Notes: generated from the sequence alone by a model not told the origin. A stretch of DNA of 13,736 nt from SOIA01 sp050116035 (GCA_050116035.1 JASFPJ010000058.1:1-13736), one strand, 5' to 3'. Positions 1 to 7,076 are shown, counted from the first letter of the stretch. Program-made: numbers and translations.

Positions 1-305
1 TCCGGAAAACCCATGAACTCTCGCAGAAGGGACCGTAGTTCGATTCCTCTGATGACTAAAGGAGAGGTCCCTCTGTGGTCCAGGGCCATGGCATCTCCAT
101 CCTGAAGGTGGGAGACCACACCTGCAGCTACACCTTCTTCGCCCAGTCCCATGTGCATCTCTCCGGAGATCTTCCCCGCTTCCCACAGATTCCTGACACA
201 CTCCTCAAAAAGCCTGGACCGCAGCATCTGCCTGTAGAGAGACCAGAGGTCAGGCTTTCTGTTCTTGTCTGGATGCCCAACTGGGAGTTTTTTATCTGAA
301 GGCAT
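1..305 (-). CDS. 2-oxoacid dehydrogenase E1 component alpha subunit (pyruvate/acetoin type), 3' end outside window
   Basis: About 101 N-terminal residues are visible; the frame stays open to the window edge. The thiamine-diphosphate E1 alpha subunit decarboxylates a 2-oxoacid (pyruvate, acetoin or a branched-chain oxoacid) and passes the acyl group to the E2 lipoyl domain. Visible support is the family's N-terminal pattern: LYRQMLRSRLFEE (helix with an aromatic-Arg-x-x-Glu core), then WEAGKISGEMHMGLGEEG, matching the usual GKI-x-G-x-x-H-x-x-x-GEE/QEA block, then a DGD...HRGTS segment followed by a conserved R-G. The start at 305 has a strong AAGGAG ribosome binding site about five bases upstream. 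It lies 20 bp after aspS on the same strand, so it is probably co-transcribed. The E1 beta and E2 genes would be expected just outside the window. Substrate cannot be decided from this fragment; pdhA and acoA are the main candidates. Confidence 0.85.
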   Translation of the reverse strand, partial: MPSDKKLPVGHPDKNRKPDLWSLYRQMLRSRLFEECVRNLWEAGKISGEMHMGLGEEGVAAGVVSHLQDGDAMALDHRGTSPLVIRGIELRSLLREFMGFP

Positions 306-325
306 GAACTCTCCTTGGAGTAAGT

Positions 326-2092
326 CTATTCTTTAATTTTTTTCAGCCCTAAGTCTTTCAGTTGTCTTGGGCCTACCTCTGAAGGAGAGCCTGTGAGCAG
401 ACACAAGGCACTCGTGGTCTTGGGGAAAGGAATGACATCCCGGATCGATTCTGCGCCGGCCAAGAGCATGACGATCCGGTCAAATCCCAGCGCAATGCCA
501 CCATGAGGAGGAGCTCCGTAGGTGAGAGCCTCCAGGAAAAATCCGAACTTCTCCGTAGTTTCCTTCTCCGCCAAGCCGAGGAGCTTAAAGACTCTCCTCT
601 GGAGCGCGATGTCATGGATTCGGATGGAACCCCCTCCAATCTCAAACCCGTTGAGAACCAAGTCATACGCCTTGGCCCGGACCTTGAGTGGCTCCCTCTC
701 CAGCAAATCCAGGTCCGACTCATGCGGTGAGGTGAAGGGATGATGCATGGATACAAGGCGCTTTTCATCTTGGCTCCACTCGAAAAGGGGAAAATCTGTG
801 ATCCAGGCAAATTTGAAGAGTTTCTTGTCTTCTTTCTGTTCGTTGATTAAATCCCCTCTGATTTCACCCAGCACTTTCAAAGCAACGGCCTTTTCATCCG
901 CAACCAACAGCACCAAGTCTTCGGCCTCGCCTCCCAGCTTGTTCCAAACGAGACTGAAATCCTTATCCTCCAGCTTCAAGGGCGATTTGAAACCATCTGG
1001 CTTTTTTATCCAGATGATTCCTTTTCCTCCCAGCTCCTTTGCTTTTTGATCGATCTTATCGAGCTGGCCGCGGGAAAGATCTCCTCCCTTCTCCACAACC
1101 AGACCCTTCAAGGCTCCACCCCCGGAGATGGCATTTCTGATAAGATCTGAGCCAAGATTCGAGCCGACCTCGGTCAAGTCCTTGATTTCCATCGGGGAGC
1201 GCAGGTCAGGCTTATCCGTTCCAAATCTTTCCATGCTTTCCTCATAAGTGAGCTTGGGAAAGGGCTGTTCCGCCTTCACGCCAATAAGCTCAAATACGGA
1301 AACCATCATGGCTTCGACTATACCAAAAAGGGCGTCGCGGTCAATAAAGCTCATCTCGATATCGATCTGAGTGAATTCAGCCTGACGGTCCGCCCGGAAA
1401 TCCTCATCACGAAAACATCGGACGATCTGAAAATACCGGTCAAACCCTGCTATCATCAGAATTTGCTTGAAAATCTGAGGAGATTGAGGAAGGGCATAGA
1501 ACCGTCCCTTGTAGCTTCGGCTGGGGACAAGGTAATCCCTGGCTCCTTCAGGTGTGGATTTCGTAAGGAACGGGGTTTCAATCTCTAAAAAACCATTGTT
1601 ATTCAGAAAATTGCGGACAACGAGAGCAGCCTGGTGGCGGAGCCTGATGCTTCTCTGCATGGCGGGTCGTCTCATATCCATATACCTGTATTTAAACCGC
1701 AGCTCTTCAGTGGCCTGAGGAGGGTCCGCAATAACAAAAGGCGGGATCTTGGATACACTCAAGACCTTCAGTTCTTTGACAATGACTTCCACATCACCAG
1801 TGGGGAGCTGTGGATTCCGGGATTTCTCGTCTCTTTCTTTCACTGTTCCCTTCACAGCCACCACGTTTTCCATGCGGACTTTCTTCGCCTCATTCAAAAG
1901 AGACTCATCTTCTGAGCTCACAATGACTTGAATCAGCCCTTCTCTATCTCTGAGGTCGATGAAAACCAAATTTCCCATGTCTCTCTGTCTGTTCACCCAG
2001 CCGAAAAGGGTCACATCCTGGCCCACATGCTCAGAGCGGAGTTCTCCGCAGTAAATCGTCCGCTGCCACTCTGAGGGTTTACCTGGACTCAT
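326..2092 (-). CDS. aspS: Aspartyl-tRNA synthetase, bacterial type, probably discriminating
   Basis: 588 residues, the normal length for bacterial AspRS. It is a class II synthetase that charges tRNA-Asp with aspartate. The order is: OB-fold anticodon domain (about 12-115, with GWVNRQRDMGN and FIDLRDREG), catalytic core with PEGARDYLVPSR and LPQSPQ at about 181-206, motif 2 RCFRDEDFRADRQ near 225-237, the bacterial GAD insertion in the middle, and motif 3 GIALGFDRIVMLL near 535. Met39 sits where E. coli AspRS has Leu30 and where the non-discriminating Pseudomonas enzyme has His31. Lys90 in RDEK matches E. coli rather than the Gly of Pseudomonas. This favours a tRNA-Asp-specific enzyme (alignment from memory). 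The N-terminus has about nine residues more than E. coli; no internal ATG would give a shorter start, and the ribosome site is weak. It is the third gene of the accA operon. Confidence 0.97.
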   Translation of the reverse strand: MSPGKPSEWQRTIYCGELRSEHVGQDVTLFGWVNRQRDMGNLVFIDLRDREGLIQVIVSSEDESLLNEAKKVRMENVVAVKGTVKERDEKSRNPQLPTGDVEVIVKELKVLSVSKIPPFVIADPPQATEELRFKYRYMDMRRPAMQRSIRLRHQAALVVRNFLNNNGFLEIETPFLTKSTPEGARDYLVPSRSYKGRFYALPQSPQIFKQILMIAGFDRYFQIVRCFRDEDFRADRQAEFTQIDIEMSFIDRDALFGIVEAMMVSVFELIGVKAEQPFPKLTYEESMERFGTDKPDLRSPMEIKDLTEVGSNLGSDLIRNAISGGGALKGLVVEKGGDLSRGQLDKIDQKAKELGGKGIIWIKKPDGFKSPLKLEDKDFSLVWNKLGGEAEDLVLLVADEKAVALKVLGEIRGDLINEQKEDKKLFKFAWITDFPLFEWSQDEKRLVSMHHPFTSPHESDLDLLEREPLKVRAKAYDLVLNGFEIGGGSIRIHDIALQRRVFKLLGLAEKETTEKFGFFLEALTYGAPPHGGIALGFDRIVMLLAGAESIRDVIPFPKTTSALCLLTGSPSEVGPRQLKDLGLKKIKE

Positions 2093-2125
2093 GGATTTAA
2101 TCTTGTATAAGAAACATTAAATTAT

Positions 2126-3376
2126 TCAGGAGGTTTCCCGGATGACATCCAGTATTTCCTTCTGGCTCCATTCTTCCTGCCGGCCTGTTGCCATGTTCTT
2201 GAGTTGATATCTTCCCTTTTTCATTTCGTCTTCACCCACAATCAAGACCCAGGTGGCTCCTAACTTGTTCGCCCGGCTCATCTGGCTTTTCAGGCCTTTC
2301 TCTTTGTACTCCATCAGACATTCCACCCCTTCTCTTCGCAAAAATTGAGCGAGGGCCATGCCCGCTTTTTTAGCCTCATCACCCAAGTACGCTAAATAAA
2401 GAAACTGTTCCTCCGGCTCAGCCTTGGGGACGACCGATAAAATCCTCTCCAAACCCATGGCAAATCCGATTCCACAGATATCAGGCCCCCCGAATTCCTT
2501 CATCATATCATCATATCTTCCACCGCCCAGGACCGCATCTTGAGCCCCAAGTTTAGGCGAGATGATCTCAAAAGTCGTCTTGGTATAGTAATCTATCCCC
2601 CGAACCAGCCGGGGCTCAACCCTGTACTTCAATCCGTAAAAATCCAGGTGCGCGCAAAACTTCTTAAAATGCTCCTCGCATTCCTGACAGAGATGATCCG
2701 TGATCATGGGAAAGTCCCCAGCGATGGCCTGACACGTCTCCACCTTGCAATCAAAAATCCTCAATGGATTGGTGATAACTTTCCTTTTACAATCCTCGCA
2801 CAGTCCCTGTTTTTCCTTCTGCGCATGAGTTCTCAATTTTGTGATGTAAGACGGCCGGCATGCTTTGCATCCGACAGAGTTCACCAGAATCTCCGTGTCA
2901 ACCACTTTTAACTCTTGGAGAAGATAGGAGGCCATTTCCACAAGCTCTGCATCAACGGCCGGATCTTTTTCTGCAAAGACTTCAACGTCCAGCTGATGAA
3001 ACTGACGGTACCGTCCTTTCTGCGGCTTGTCATACCGGAACATGGGGCCCACAAAGTAAAACCTCAAGGGGTCAGACTTGAGATAAAGCCGGTTACCGAT
3101 GATGGACCGCACCACAGAGGGAGTGTATTCCGGCCTCAGGGTTAAGGAACGCCCTCCTTTATCCGTAAATGTGTACATTTCCTTGATAACGATGTCTGAT
3201 GTCTCACCGGTCCCTTTCTCGAAGAGTTCAGTGGCCTCGAAGACCGGAGTCCTTATTTCTCTGTAGCCATAGAGTTCACACACTCTCTTGACCACAGCCT
3301 CGACACCTTGCCACCGCTTGGCTTCTCGAGGCAGAATATCTTTTGTCCCCTTTATGGCGGGAATCTGCTTTTTCAT
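2126..3376 (-). CDS. hisS: Histidyl-tRNA synthetase
   Basis: 416 residues, typical for bacterial HisRS, a class II enzyme that charges tRNA-His. Visible elements: N-terminal IKGTKDILP, motif 2 GPMFRYDKPQKGRYRQFHQ, the histidine-binding RGIDYYTKTTFEI signature, motif 3 GIGFAMGLERIL, and a C-terminal anticodon-binding domain that includes LMEYKEKGLKSQMSRANKLG. The insertion domain has paired cysteines (GCKACRP, CEDCKR, CKVETC, CQECEE), a pattern seen in HisRS of several phyla and possibly metal-binding. The ATG overlaps the accA TGA as ATGA, so translation is probably coupled; a GGAG lies very close to the start. It is unlikely to be the HisZ paralogue because the histidine-binding motif and the anticodon domain are intact. 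Confidence 0.97.
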   Translation of the reverse strand: MKKQIPAIKGTKDILPREAKRWQGVEAVVKRVCELYGYREIRTPVFEATELFEKGTGETSDIVIKEMYTFTDKGGRSLTLRPEYTPSVVRSIIGNRLYLKSDPLRFYFVGPMFRYDKPQKGRYRQFHQLDVEVFAEKDPAVDAELVEMASYLLQELKVVDTEILVNSVGCKACRPSYITKLRTHAQKEKQGLCEDCKRKVITNPLRIFDCKVETCQAIAGDFPMITDHLCQECEEHFKKFCAHLDFYGLKYRVEPRLVRGIDYYTKTTFEIISPKLGAQDAVLGGGRYDDMMKEFGGPDICGIGFAMGLERILSVVPKAEPEEQFLYLAYLGDEAKKAGMALAQFLRREGVECLMEYKEKGLKSQMSRANKLGATWVLIVGEDEMKKGRYQLKNMATGRQEEWSQKEILDVIRETS

Positions 3377-4329
3377 TTCTCCGAAAACACTCCGATCTTC
3401 CTGAATTTATTGTATCTCTCTTTCAATCTTTCCCCAGGAGATTTCTGCGCCAGTCTTTTTAAAGTCTGGTTCAGATGTTTGTCCACGTTCTTGAAAGTCT
3501 GTTCGAAATCTACGTGCGCTCCCCCTGGAGGCTCCGGAATGATCTTCTCGATGATTCCCATTTCCAGCAGATCCTTAGCTCCCATCTTTAAATTCATGGC
3601 CGCTTGCGACGTTGCGCTCTGGTCTTTCCAGAGAATGGCCGCGCAGCCTTCAGGCGAAATCACAGAATAAAACGAGTGCTCGAGCATCAATATGGCGTCT
3701 CCCACACCCACAGCCAGCGCTCCTCCACTTCCGCCTTCACCGATAACCACATTAACCACGGGAACGTTCAATTTAGAAATCTCCCTCAGGTTGTAAGCAA
3801 TGGCTTCGGCCTGCCCCTGTTCTTCAGCTCTAATCCCAGGATAAGCCCCCGGAGTATCAATCAGAGTCACTATCGGGTGTCCGAATTTTTCTGCCATTTT
3901 CATGACTCTAAGCGCTTTTCGATATCCCTCTGGATTAGGCTGGCCGAAATTGCGGTCAATTCTCTGTTTTGTCGTTCGCCCTTTCTGATGTCCGATAAAA
4001 GCGACTGCTTGGCCCCTGTAGAAGCCAAAGCCTGTAATCAAAGCCGGATCATCTCCGGCGCGCCGGTCGCCGTGTATCTCCATGAAATCCTCGGTCAAAT
4101 AATCAAGGTAATCCAACGTGTAGGGCCGTTTGGGATGACGGGCAATCTGGACTACATGCAGGGGAGTGAGACGAGGACGGACCTTCTCCCACTCTTTCTC
4201 GATTTTCTGCTTGAGCGGCGGAATCTTGTTCCGCTCTCCAGGATCCTCGCTCAACAGAAGCTCATCGATCTTCTCCTTAAGAAGAATAATCTGTTTTTCT
4301 AACTGGTAAAAATCCTTTTCTTCTTTCAT
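3373..4329 (-). CDS. accA: Acetyl-CoA carboxylase carboxyltransferase subunit alpha
   Basis: 318 residues, close to the 319 of E. coli AccA. With AccD it transfers the carboxyl group from biotin (on AccB) to acetyl-CoA, giving malonyl-CoA for fatty-acid synthesis. An N-terminal coiled helix (about 1-50, rich in Glu and Lys) precedes the crotonase-fold core. Signature segments are ARHPKRPYTLDYL, FMEIHGDRRAGDD, GHQKGRTTKQR, TLIDTPGAYPG, the oxyanion-forming GEGGSGGALAVGVGD, and SPEGCAAILWKD. There is no zinc finger, so the AccD half must be encoded elsewhere. It is the first gene of the leftward operon: a promoter lies 38-65 bp upstream and hisS overlaps its stop by 4 bp. The ribosome binding site before the ATG is weak. 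Confidence 0.97.
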   Translation of the reverse strand: MKEEKDFYQLEKQIILLKEKIDELLLSEDPGERNKIPPLKQKIEKEWEKVRPRLTPLHVVQIARHPKRPYTLDYLDYLTEDFMEIHGDRRAGDDPALITGFGFYRGQAVAFIGHQKGRTTKQRIDRNFGQPNPEGYRKALRVMKMAEKFGHPIVTLIDTPGAYPGIRAEEQGQAEAIAYNLREISKLNVPVVNVVIGEGGSGGALAVGVGDAILMLEHSFYSVISPEGCAAILWKDQSATSQAAMNLKMGAKDLLEMGIIEKIIPEPPGGAHVDFEQTFKNVDKHLNQTLKRLAQKSPGERLKERYNKFRKIGVFSEK

Positions 4330-4366
4330 CGTTCCAGAAAATTTCAGGCTTAATATACCTGTCTAT

Positions 4367-4394
4367 TCTATAGAGTTGCCTGAATTATTGTCAA
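4367..4394 (-). promoter_or_regulatory. Sigma70-type promoter for the accA-hisS-aspS operon
   Basis: On the minus strand TTGACA (4394-4389) is followed after 16 bp by TATAGA (4372-4367). That is a perfect -35 box and a 5/6 -10 box, placing transcription start near 4360 and leaving about 30 nt before the accA ATG at 4329. It is divergent from the asnA promoter. Confidence 0.75.
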
Positions 4395-4474
4395 GCGAGG
4401 GACTGGTATTTTGCCGTTCTCGATTTCACATTTTGTCTAATCCAATTCCAGCCGCTTCTGCTTGGATAAAGCGA

Positions 4475-4502
4475 TTGACACAGGTAAAGAAATGGCTATA
4501 AT
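4475..4502 (+). promoter_or_regulatory. Consensus sigma70-type promoter for asnA
   Basis: TTGACA (4475-4480), a 16-bp spacer and TATAAT (4497-4502): both hexamers are perfect consensus. Expected transcription start is about 4508-4510, giving a leader of about 140 nt before the asnA ATG at 4650. Its -35 lies 80 bp from the -35 of the opposite accA promoter. Confidence 0.8.
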
Positions 4503-4508
4503 CACCCT

Positions 4509-4589
4509 ATGCACTCAAGAAGAGCTTCTTCCATCCGGATCAACCCCACAATAACGAATATCAATGGGGTGGTTTCTGCCGCCCGATAA
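4509..4589 (+). CDS. Possible 26-codon leader ORF upstream of asnA
   Basis: An ATG at 4509, almost exactly where transcription should begin, opens a 26-codon frame ending in TAA at 4587-4589. No room exists for a ribosome binding site, so it could only be translated as a leaderless message. The peptide is basic and has three Asn codons (4542-4544, 4557-4559, 4563-4565), more than the one expected by chance in 26 residues. Two of them sit in the loop of the hairpin described separately. It may be a leader peptide sensing asparaginyl-tRNA, or a chance frame. No similarity to a known protein was recognised. Confidence 0.25.
   Translation: MHSRRASSIRINPTITNINGVVSAAR
4543..4584 (+). promoter_or_regulatory. 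Two mutually exclusive hairpins in the asnA leader
   Basis: ACCCCA (4543-4548) can pair with TGGGGT (4565-4570). GGGTGG (4567-4572) can instead pair with CCGCCC (4579-4584), with one G-U pair. The two stems share bases 4567-4570, so only one can form at a time. Neither is followed by a T run, so there is no obvious intrinsic terminator. The asnA ribosome site (GGGAG near 4639-4643) is further downstream and is not sequestered by either stem as drawn. Confidence 0.35.
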
Positions 4590-4649
4590 AGAATTCAAGC
4601 CGCATCTCCGAATCTACACTCAAAATTCAAGATATAATGGGAGAATAAA

Positions 4650-5687
4650 ATGGATAAGAATCACATAATTCCAGAAAAGTACCAGTTTATCCTGGATGTC
4701 ATGGAGACAGAAAAAGCGATAAAACTGATTAAAGACTTTTTCCAATTGAACTTGGGAGAGTCATTGAATCTAAAGCGGGTCACCGCGCCCTTGTTTGTCA
4801 AAGCAGGAACCGGAATTAATGATGATCTGACAGGCGTAGAGGTCCCGATTTCATTCAAAATAAAGAATATGGACAATATGGAAGCTGAAATAGTCCAGTC
4901 ATTGGCGAAATGGAAAAGGCTAACCCTTGCTCACCTCAAGATCAATCCGGGTGAAGGAATATACACCGATATGAACGCCGTTCGTCCTGATGAGATTCTT
5001 GATAATTTGCATTCTCTTTATGTGGATCAATGGGACTGGGAAAGAGTGATCACAAAAGAGGAGAGAAGCCTTGAATTTTTGAAAATCATCGTTAGAAAGA
5101 TCTATCTGGTTTTAAGAAAGACAGAACACTTTATATTTGAACATAATCCTGAAATCAAACCGATTCTTCCTCAGGAAATAACCTTTATCCATTCCGAAGA
5201 GCTGGAGAGAATATATCCAGACCTGAAACCTTGGGAAAGAGAAGTGGCTGCCTGTAAAGAGCACAGAGCTGTTTTTATCCTCGGAATTGGATCCCCCTTG
5301 AAAACCGGACTGCCTCATGATGGCAGGGCACCTGATTACGACGACTGGACAACACCGACAGAAATGGGACCAGGGCTGAATGGAGATATTATCGTTTGGT
5401 ACCCAGTATTGAAAACAGCCCTCGAGATCTCCTCAATGGGAATCCGGGTCGACTCTCCGACCCTGGAAAAGCAGCTGAAGTTGACAGGGACGATGGAAAG
5501 AAAGAATTTATACTTCCATCAAAGATTGCTGAACGGTGAATTACCTCTTTCCATCGGAGGGGGAATCGGTCAATCAAGGCTGTGCATGTTCTTCCTCAGA
5601 AAAGCCCACATCGGAGAAATCCAGGTCAGCATATGGCCCGAAGAAATAAGAGAAGAATGTCAAAAACACAATATTTTCCTTTTATGA
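4650..5687 (+). CDS. asnA: Aspartate--ammonia ligase (asparagine synthetase A)
   Basis: 345 residues against 330 in E. coli AsnA, the difference being spread through the chain. It makes asparagine from aspartate, ammonia and ATP through an aspartyl-AMP intermediate; its fold is that of a class II synthetase catalytic core without an anticodon domain. Family blocks are intact: RVTAPLFVKAGTGINDDLTG (43-62), SLAKWKR (84-90) with the conserved Lys, GEGIYTDMNAVRPDE, LYVDQWDWERV (123-133), HDGRAPDYDDW (223-233), GLNGDIIVWYPVL, EISSMGIRVD (259-268), and SIGGGIGQSR (301-310) with the conserved Arg. The start is supported by GGGAG six bases upstream. It is the only large plus-strand gene in its half of the window, lies between two leftward operons and has its own consensus promoter. 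It is not AsnRS, which would carry an N-terminal OB domain. No terminator was found in the 69 bp after it. Confidence 0.96.
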   Translation: MDKNHIIPEKYQFILDVMETEKAIKLIKDFFQLNLGESLNLKRVTAPLFVKAGTGINDDLTGVEVPISFKIKNMDNMEAEIVQSLAKWKRLTLAHLKINPGEGIYTDMNAVRPDEILDNLHSLYVDQWDWERVITKEERSLEFLKIIVRKIYLVLRKTEHFIFEHNPEIKPILPQEITFIHSEELERIYPDLKPWEREVAACKEHRAVFILGIGSPLKTGLPHDGRAPDYDDWTTPTEMGPGLNGDIIVWYPVLKTALEISSMGIRVDSPTLEKQLKLTGTMERKNLYFHQRLLNGELPLSIGGGIGQSRLCMFFLRKAHIGEIQVSIWPEEIREECQKHNIFLL

Positions 5688-5756
5688 ATAATTCAGGCTA
5701 ATCATTTACCCACACTAAATGGAAGAAATCTAACCCTTTTAACTCTGACTCAGTCC

Positions 5757-6071
5757 TCACTCGACAACAACAGCCGTTCCATAGGCGAGTATCTCAGCGG
5801 CGCTCTGCATGATCATCGAGGTGGCAAAGCGGATGTTGATTATAGCGTTGGCTCCCATTCCCTTGGCTTCCTCAACCATCCGGTCCAGGGCTTGCTCACG
5901 CGACTCGGCCATCATTTTCGTGTAGTCGGTGATCTCCCCGCCAACGATATTCTTCAGCCCTGCTTTTATATCGCGCCCGATGTGCCGCGCCCGGATGGTA
6001 TTTCCCCGAACAAGGCCTAAAATTTTCTTAATCTCTTTTCCAGGAACGAAATCCGTTGTCACCATAATCAT
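5757..6071 (-). CDS. UPF0145 (YbjQ-like) putative heavy-metal-binding domain protein
   Basis: 104 residues, the usual size for this family of small cytosolic proteins whose biochemical role is unsettled. Visible signature: VTTDFVPGKEIKKILGLVRG at the N-terminus, then RARHIGRDI, LKNIVGGEITDYTKM, REQALDRM, GANAIINIRF, and an AYGTAVVVE end, all in the normal order. There is no signal peptide or membrane segment. The ATG overlaps the anti-sigma TGA as ATGA and has a strong AAGGAGG site seven bases upstream, so it is translationally coupled to the anti-sigma gene and last in its operon. YbjQ-like proteins are predicted to form pentamers with a possible metal site; that comes from family knowledge and is not visible here. 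Function in this operon is unknown. Confidence 0.88.
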   Translation of the reverse strand: MIMVTTDFVPGKEIKKILGLVRGNTIRARHIGRDIKAGLKNIVGGEITDYTKMMAESREQALDRMVEEAKGMGANAIINIRFATSMIMQSAAEILAYGTAVVVE

Positions 6072-6514
6072 TTCTCGACCTCCTTGTACCTTTCTCTTTT
6101 GCGGACGAAAAGCTGCTCCCTGACCAATGAAACCACCAGTATCACCAGTCCTCCCAAAACACTCAATATCGCAATCTTGAAGAAAATCGGAATGTCAGGG
6201 GCTTGAATGATGCCCTCCACTAATTTGTAGCCTCCGAAAAAGAGAATAATTATAGCCCCGATGGAGAATAAAATCCATCCGATTCTTCTTTCCAGGCGGT
6301 TATACACCGAACTCCAATACATCTTCCATGCCTCCTTTGGGGGTTTTTTTAACTTCATTTTGCCCATCACCTCCTCAAATTTCCCCATTTCTTCAAATTC
6401 TTTCTGGCATTCTGAGCACTCTTTAAGATGTCTCTCCACCAGTTTTTTCTCTTCCTCGTTCAACTCGCCTTCATAGTACGGGGAAATTAGCTCTTTTATC
6501 TTCTGATGGTCCAT
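6068..6514 (-). CDS. Membrane anti-sigma factor with zinc-finger (ZAS/zf-HC2) domain
   Basis: 148 residues. The N-terminal cytosolic domain has the ZAS signature His29-x3-Cys33-x2-Cys36 in HLKECSEC, within the usual helical context (LISPYYEGELNEEE before it, FEEMGKFEE after it). Two hydrophobic segments follow, about 79-99 and 110-131, separated by only about ten residues, so both ends should face the cytoplasm with a very small outer loop. The C-terminus is strongly basic. It sits 16 bp downstream of an ECF sigma gene, the standard arrangement, and should hold that sigma factor inactive at the membrane. With so small a periplasmic part, regulated proteolysis through an outside sensor domain looks unlikely; the signal could instead be redox or metal acting on the zinc site, or another protein. 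A good AAAAGGAG site precedes the ATG. Confidence 0.88.
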   Translation of the reverse strand: MDHQKIKELISPYYEGELNEEEKKLVERHLKECSECQKEFEEMGKFEEVMGKMKLKKPPKEAWKMYWSSVYNRLERRIGWILFSIGAIIILFFGGYKLVEGIIQAPDIPIFFKIAILSVLGGLVILVVSLVREQLFVRKRERYKEVEK

Positions 6515-6530
6515 AACAGACTCCTTTTAT

Positions 6531-7076
6531 TCACTTTTCAGGGCTCAGGAATTTTTTAATCGCTTCTTTCAGCCTTTTCTTGGCATAAAAGAGAGAAGAC
6601 ATGACTGTCCCGACAGGCCTTGCCGTTATCTCTGCAATCTCCTGGTAGGAGTACTGCTGAAAATAGCGCAGGAGGATAACCTCTTTCTGCTCAAAAGGAA
6701 GCTTTTCAATCCCTCTCCAGAGAATCTCCTTCATTTCTCTGTCTTCTCGCTCTTCTTTAAGGACACGGGCTTCATCGAGAGGAATTTCTTGCGTGCGGCT
6801 TCTGCGTTTGATGTGGTCAAGACACAGGTTTTTGAGAAGCTTGTAAAACCACGGAAAAAAGGATTTTTCAGGATCGAAACGCTTGATCTTGCGGAAAGCC
6901 TTAATGAATGATTCCTGGCTAACATCCATGGCATCCTGCGCGTTCCGGACAAAACCCAGAGCAATGTAGTACGCCCTCTTCATGTAGCGCTCCACGATCA
7001 CCTGATAAGCCTCTGTATGTCCCTTTTGAACTCGTTTGATGATGTCACGTTCAGAAAGAGCGCTATTTTCTGTCAT
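6531..7076 (-). CDS. ECF-family RNA polymerase sigma factor (RpoE-like)
   Basis: 181 residues from the chosen start. Region 2 spans about 20-90: AYQVIVERYMKRAYYIALGF, then DAMDVSQESFIKAFRKI and FFPWFYKLLKNLCLDHIKRR, which bind core polymerase and the -10 element. Region 4 spans about 125-175: LPFEQKEVILLRYFQQYSYQ followed by EIAEI and VGTVMSSLFYAKKRL, the -35-binding helix-turn-helix. Regions 1 and 3 are absent, as expected for ECF factors. An upstream in-frame ATG at 7133 would add 19 residues, but the ATG at 7076 has AGGA five bases before it and gives a typical N-terminus, so it is preferred. The anti-sigma gene follows after 16 bp and rlmB precedes. It may also be transcribed from its own promoter, but none was identified. 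Target genes are unknown. Confidence 0.92.
   Translation of the reverse strand: MTENSALSERDIIKRVQKGHTEAYQVIVERYMKRAYYIALGFVRNAQDAMDVSQESFIKAFRKIKRFDPEKSFFPWFYKLLKNLCLDHIKRRSRTQEIPLDEARVLKEEREDREMKEILWRGIEKLPFEQKEVILLRYFQQYSYQEIAEITARPVGTVMSSLFYAKKRLKEAIKKFLSPEK

Noticed and set aside
75..299. 74-codon plus-strand frame
   Set aside because: Antisense to the E1 alpha N-terminus, which shows clear family motifs.
3604..4302. 232-codon plus-strand frame opposite accA
   Set aside because: Antisense shadow of an intact AccA; composition and lack of motifs do not support a gene.
4563..4584. T-box-like GGGTGG...CCGCC string in the asnA leader
   Set aside because: Only partly matches the conserved T-box sequence; the leader upstream is too short for a specifier stem and no terminator follows.
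5688..5756. Terminator between convergent asnA and the UPF0145 gene
   Set aside because: Only a trivial 4-bp dyad (GACTCAGTC) without a T run was found.
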